DNA of 64,000 nucleotides from contig JAKCOZ010000012.1 in assembly GCA_022605955.1 (NCBI GenBank), forward strand, positions 20,927,015 through 20,991,014, in the 5' to 3' direction. A model generated the notes under the pieces. That model saw nothing but the letters and a program-made list of their open reading frames with translations, was not told the origin of the DNA and did not search any database. Of the stretch, positions 62,001-64,000 are shown in pieces. How positions within the stretch are numbered: the stretch's first letter is position 1; each line of letters starts with the position of its first letter. Origin of the DNA: Rallus limicola. Lineage: Eukaryota; Chordata; Aves; Gruiformes; Rallidae. The position numbers and the translations under genes are program-made.

Positions 62001-63730
62001 AGCACAGTTTTTTTTCTCAGCTTTAGTAGCTAAATGGTTTGAGAAGACAACAGAATATTTTTCTAATGCAGTTAGTGTCTGTGGTATTTCTGGTATGACT
62101 CACATTACCTAGTACATCATTCTGTGTTCACTGTGAGATTTCTGTGCTGGGATCCCCATCGTCGTCCAAGGCACCAGGCAGCCCTTGGAAACAGAGGTGT
62201 ATTTTGACGACGGGGCTATAGGGCAGTGCTCTTGCTGCATTTCTTCCCTTTCAGGGCTGTGTTCCCTCTTCCTCTTTTGAGCCAGTTCTGTCCTCTTCTG
62301 ACCCTGCAACGAGGCGCTTCAGGAGCTGAGTGTAGAAAAATTAATCCCTTCATTTTAGAGGAGAGGAAGTGGTGAGAGCACCCAGCTGGGGGTGGCTGGC
62401 TCTACTGGGGGTACACCGTAGGGTCTTCCCACTTGGCAGGTAGGTTTTCACTAGAGAATAAAACTAAACGAAAGACTTTGGGTGAGCTGCATCCCTGAGC
62501 TCTTAGGGACAAGAGGCAGCTTATTTGGGAAGGAGCGTGATGTCCCTTAGCCCTCGCAAGTTTTTTAGCCCCTGCTGCAGTGATGGCTTACCTGCTCAGG
62601 AAGCAGAAAAGCTGCCATGGTAATGAGGCACAGTCTTTTTTCTATACCCTGTCTGCAATTTGTCATGGTTCAGTACCTTCTGAGTTTTAATAAGTTGTCC
62701 TTTTAACAGGGATGGGACAACCAGTGCATGAACAGCAGCAGCCCTCTCTGACTAGGTTTTAACTCCTTGTGAGTCAGATCCCTCCTATAATGCCACAAAA
62801 TTATCCCATTAGAGAAATGATGGGAGGCAGGAGAGTTGGTAGGAAAGAGATGGTAGGGTGAGGAGACTTGAAAAAGAGAAGAATTCCTTGTGTGTTGCTT
62901 CAGCTTGGGCAACTCGAACTGCTGCTTAATCACAGGCTTTACCTGTGTAAAAAGAGCTTAATGTGTAGGTTATTCATGTGAAAATACAACCACGAGACAG
63001 AATTTTTATAGAAAGGTCGTGCTACTGCATGAGTACATTATGCACCAAGTGTCACTCAGTTTTGAAAAGTTCTGGGGAAATGAGAAGGGATTGTAAGCAG
63101 GAGTGCACGGGCTTTTGGTGAGTAGTATTTTTGGAAAAATACTTAGTTATTCCTTGATGCATGTAACGGATGGATGATTTCTGGGCAGTCAGTGCTGACT
63201 TTTTCGGTGGCATGAGAAGCTTAAGTTTTTTTTTCTCTGGCTTTGCACAAAATAATAATAGTACTAATTTAATGAAGAACCTGGAATGCATTATAAACAC
63301 CTTATTTTGGGGGACTGCATCCCAGGAACATCTGGTGTATGAGCCCAGGCTCCATCACAAACTTTACTTTTGACCTCTGGTATGACTTCAGGTTTTCAGA
63401 AGAATGTTGTCATACCTATGGATTTTTAAGTGCTTTTAGGTGTTAAAAGTAACTGATAATTTTGAGGGCTATATTAAGAAAAAATCTTGCATCCCAGTTC
63501 TTTAGATGATGCTATTATTTTACATGCCTGATATCATAAGTAAAGTAGATTTTTAGAACATCTTTTGTATATATCTGGTTTTAAACCTGCCGCTTTGCTG
63601 CAAGGGCAAATACCCTGCAAGGTGCTCCTGCAGAAGGCAGGCAGAAGGTGGCAACCAGCTTTCTTAAAGTGACTTCAGGTAGGAAGAGAGACACAACTTC
63701 AACAACGCTGGGTGTACGTGATGTTCGGGG
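50016..63730. other. AT-rich, probably intronic DNA, no supported exon
   Basis: I see no supported exon or RNA gene. Simple tracts include a (CA)n run at about 51812-51826, T-runs near 52269, 53217, 58948 and 59131, a GT/TA stretch at 53232-53250, an A-run near 57083 and a short (TA)n at 58351-58361. The block 54050-54480 is GC-richer and contains the word CCCCTCTCCGT twice (about 54159 and 54176). The ORFs present are short and unrecognised. Confidence 0.5.
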
Positions 63731-63952
63731 TCAGTGGCTGCAGCGGGACTTCTTGAGCTTGTTGATGTCAGAGTGTCTGCAAATGCTGTTGTCTTGCAGC
63801 AAAACCCAAGTCCTGCTGCATCGTCTGAATGTCCTCTGCAGCTCGTTGGTTTGACTCAACAAAAATGTAGATTGAGCTTTTTTTCTCAGCAAGAGTGCTC
63901 TGTTTGCAACTTCTGGTTGCCCAAAAATGTAAGAGCCATCATAGTACTGGTA
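63731..63952 (-). CDS. Weak candidate terminal exon on the minus strand
   Basis: On the minus strand, a very good acceptor (TGTGTTCTTTTCTTTCCCTCAG) ends at 63953. It is followed by an open frame starting TACCAGTACTATGATGG. The frame gives about 73 codons, beginning YQYYDGSYIFGQPEVANR, and stops at 63731. I do not recognise the protein, and no ATG or donor is visible within the window. It would be antisense to the putative plus-strand gene, so it might be an lncRNA exon, the last exon of a convergent gene or a chance combination. Confidence 0.2.
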   Translation of the reverse strand, partial: YQYYDGSYIFGQPEVANRALLLRKKAQSTFLLSQTNELQRTFRRCSRTWVLLQDNSICRHSDINKLKKSRCSH

Positions 63953-64000
63953 CTGAGGGAAAGAAAAGAACACAACATTGTCACATCCTCTTGTTACTTT

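Noticed and set aside
1..64000. tRNA genes
   Set aside because: I looked for the GGTTCGANTCC B-box with a matching A-box and acceptor stem and found no convincing case; a covariance-model search would be decisive.

Overview
The window looks like vertebrate nuclear DNA, most probably from a bird. Three stretches carry the 3' tail typical of avian CR1 LINEs. One full-length solo LTR (46420-46967) has the start, A/T-rich middle and TG...CA ends of an ERV LTR family I associate with Neoaves rather than with chicken-like birds. Older MIR-like amniote SINE fragments are also present. There is one strong CpG island and otherwise long AT-rich non-coding DNA. Nothing suggests bacteria, phage or plasmid: there are no dense ORFs, operons, Shine-Dalgarno sites or CRISPR arrays.

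Layout. Bases 1-17.6 kb are upstream or intergenic DNA of moderate GC. They hold scattered repeats and several homeobox-motif-rich blocks that look like conserved regulatory elements (about 3.2-3.4, 3.64-3.95, 7.9-8.06 and 9.89-10.04 kb). Bases about 17.6-19.65 kb form a CpG island with two CpG-rich cores around a pyrimidine-, TA- and CA-rich stretch. A plus-strand first exon probably ends at 18904, just before a strong GTAAGG donor. Bases 19.65-64 kb are AT-rich and look intronic. Plus-strand T-tracts far outnumber A-tracts there, as expected of a region transcribed left to right. The best internal coding exon is 21785-21874: 90 nt, with polypyrimidine-AG acceptor, GTAAGT donor and 30 basic, serine-rich codons. 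It joins the putative exon 1 without a stop, but no in-frame ATG is visible in exon 1.

I could not name the gene. The simplest reading is the promoter, first exon(s) and part of a very long intron of one large plus-strand gene, with the remaining exons outside the window. Two weaker exon candidates (45850-46157 plus; 63731-63952 minus) are listed with low confidence. Almost all longer ORFs are chance ORFs or run through repeats. I did not find a previously undescribed biological system that the sequence supports; the unusual points are modest and listed as findings.
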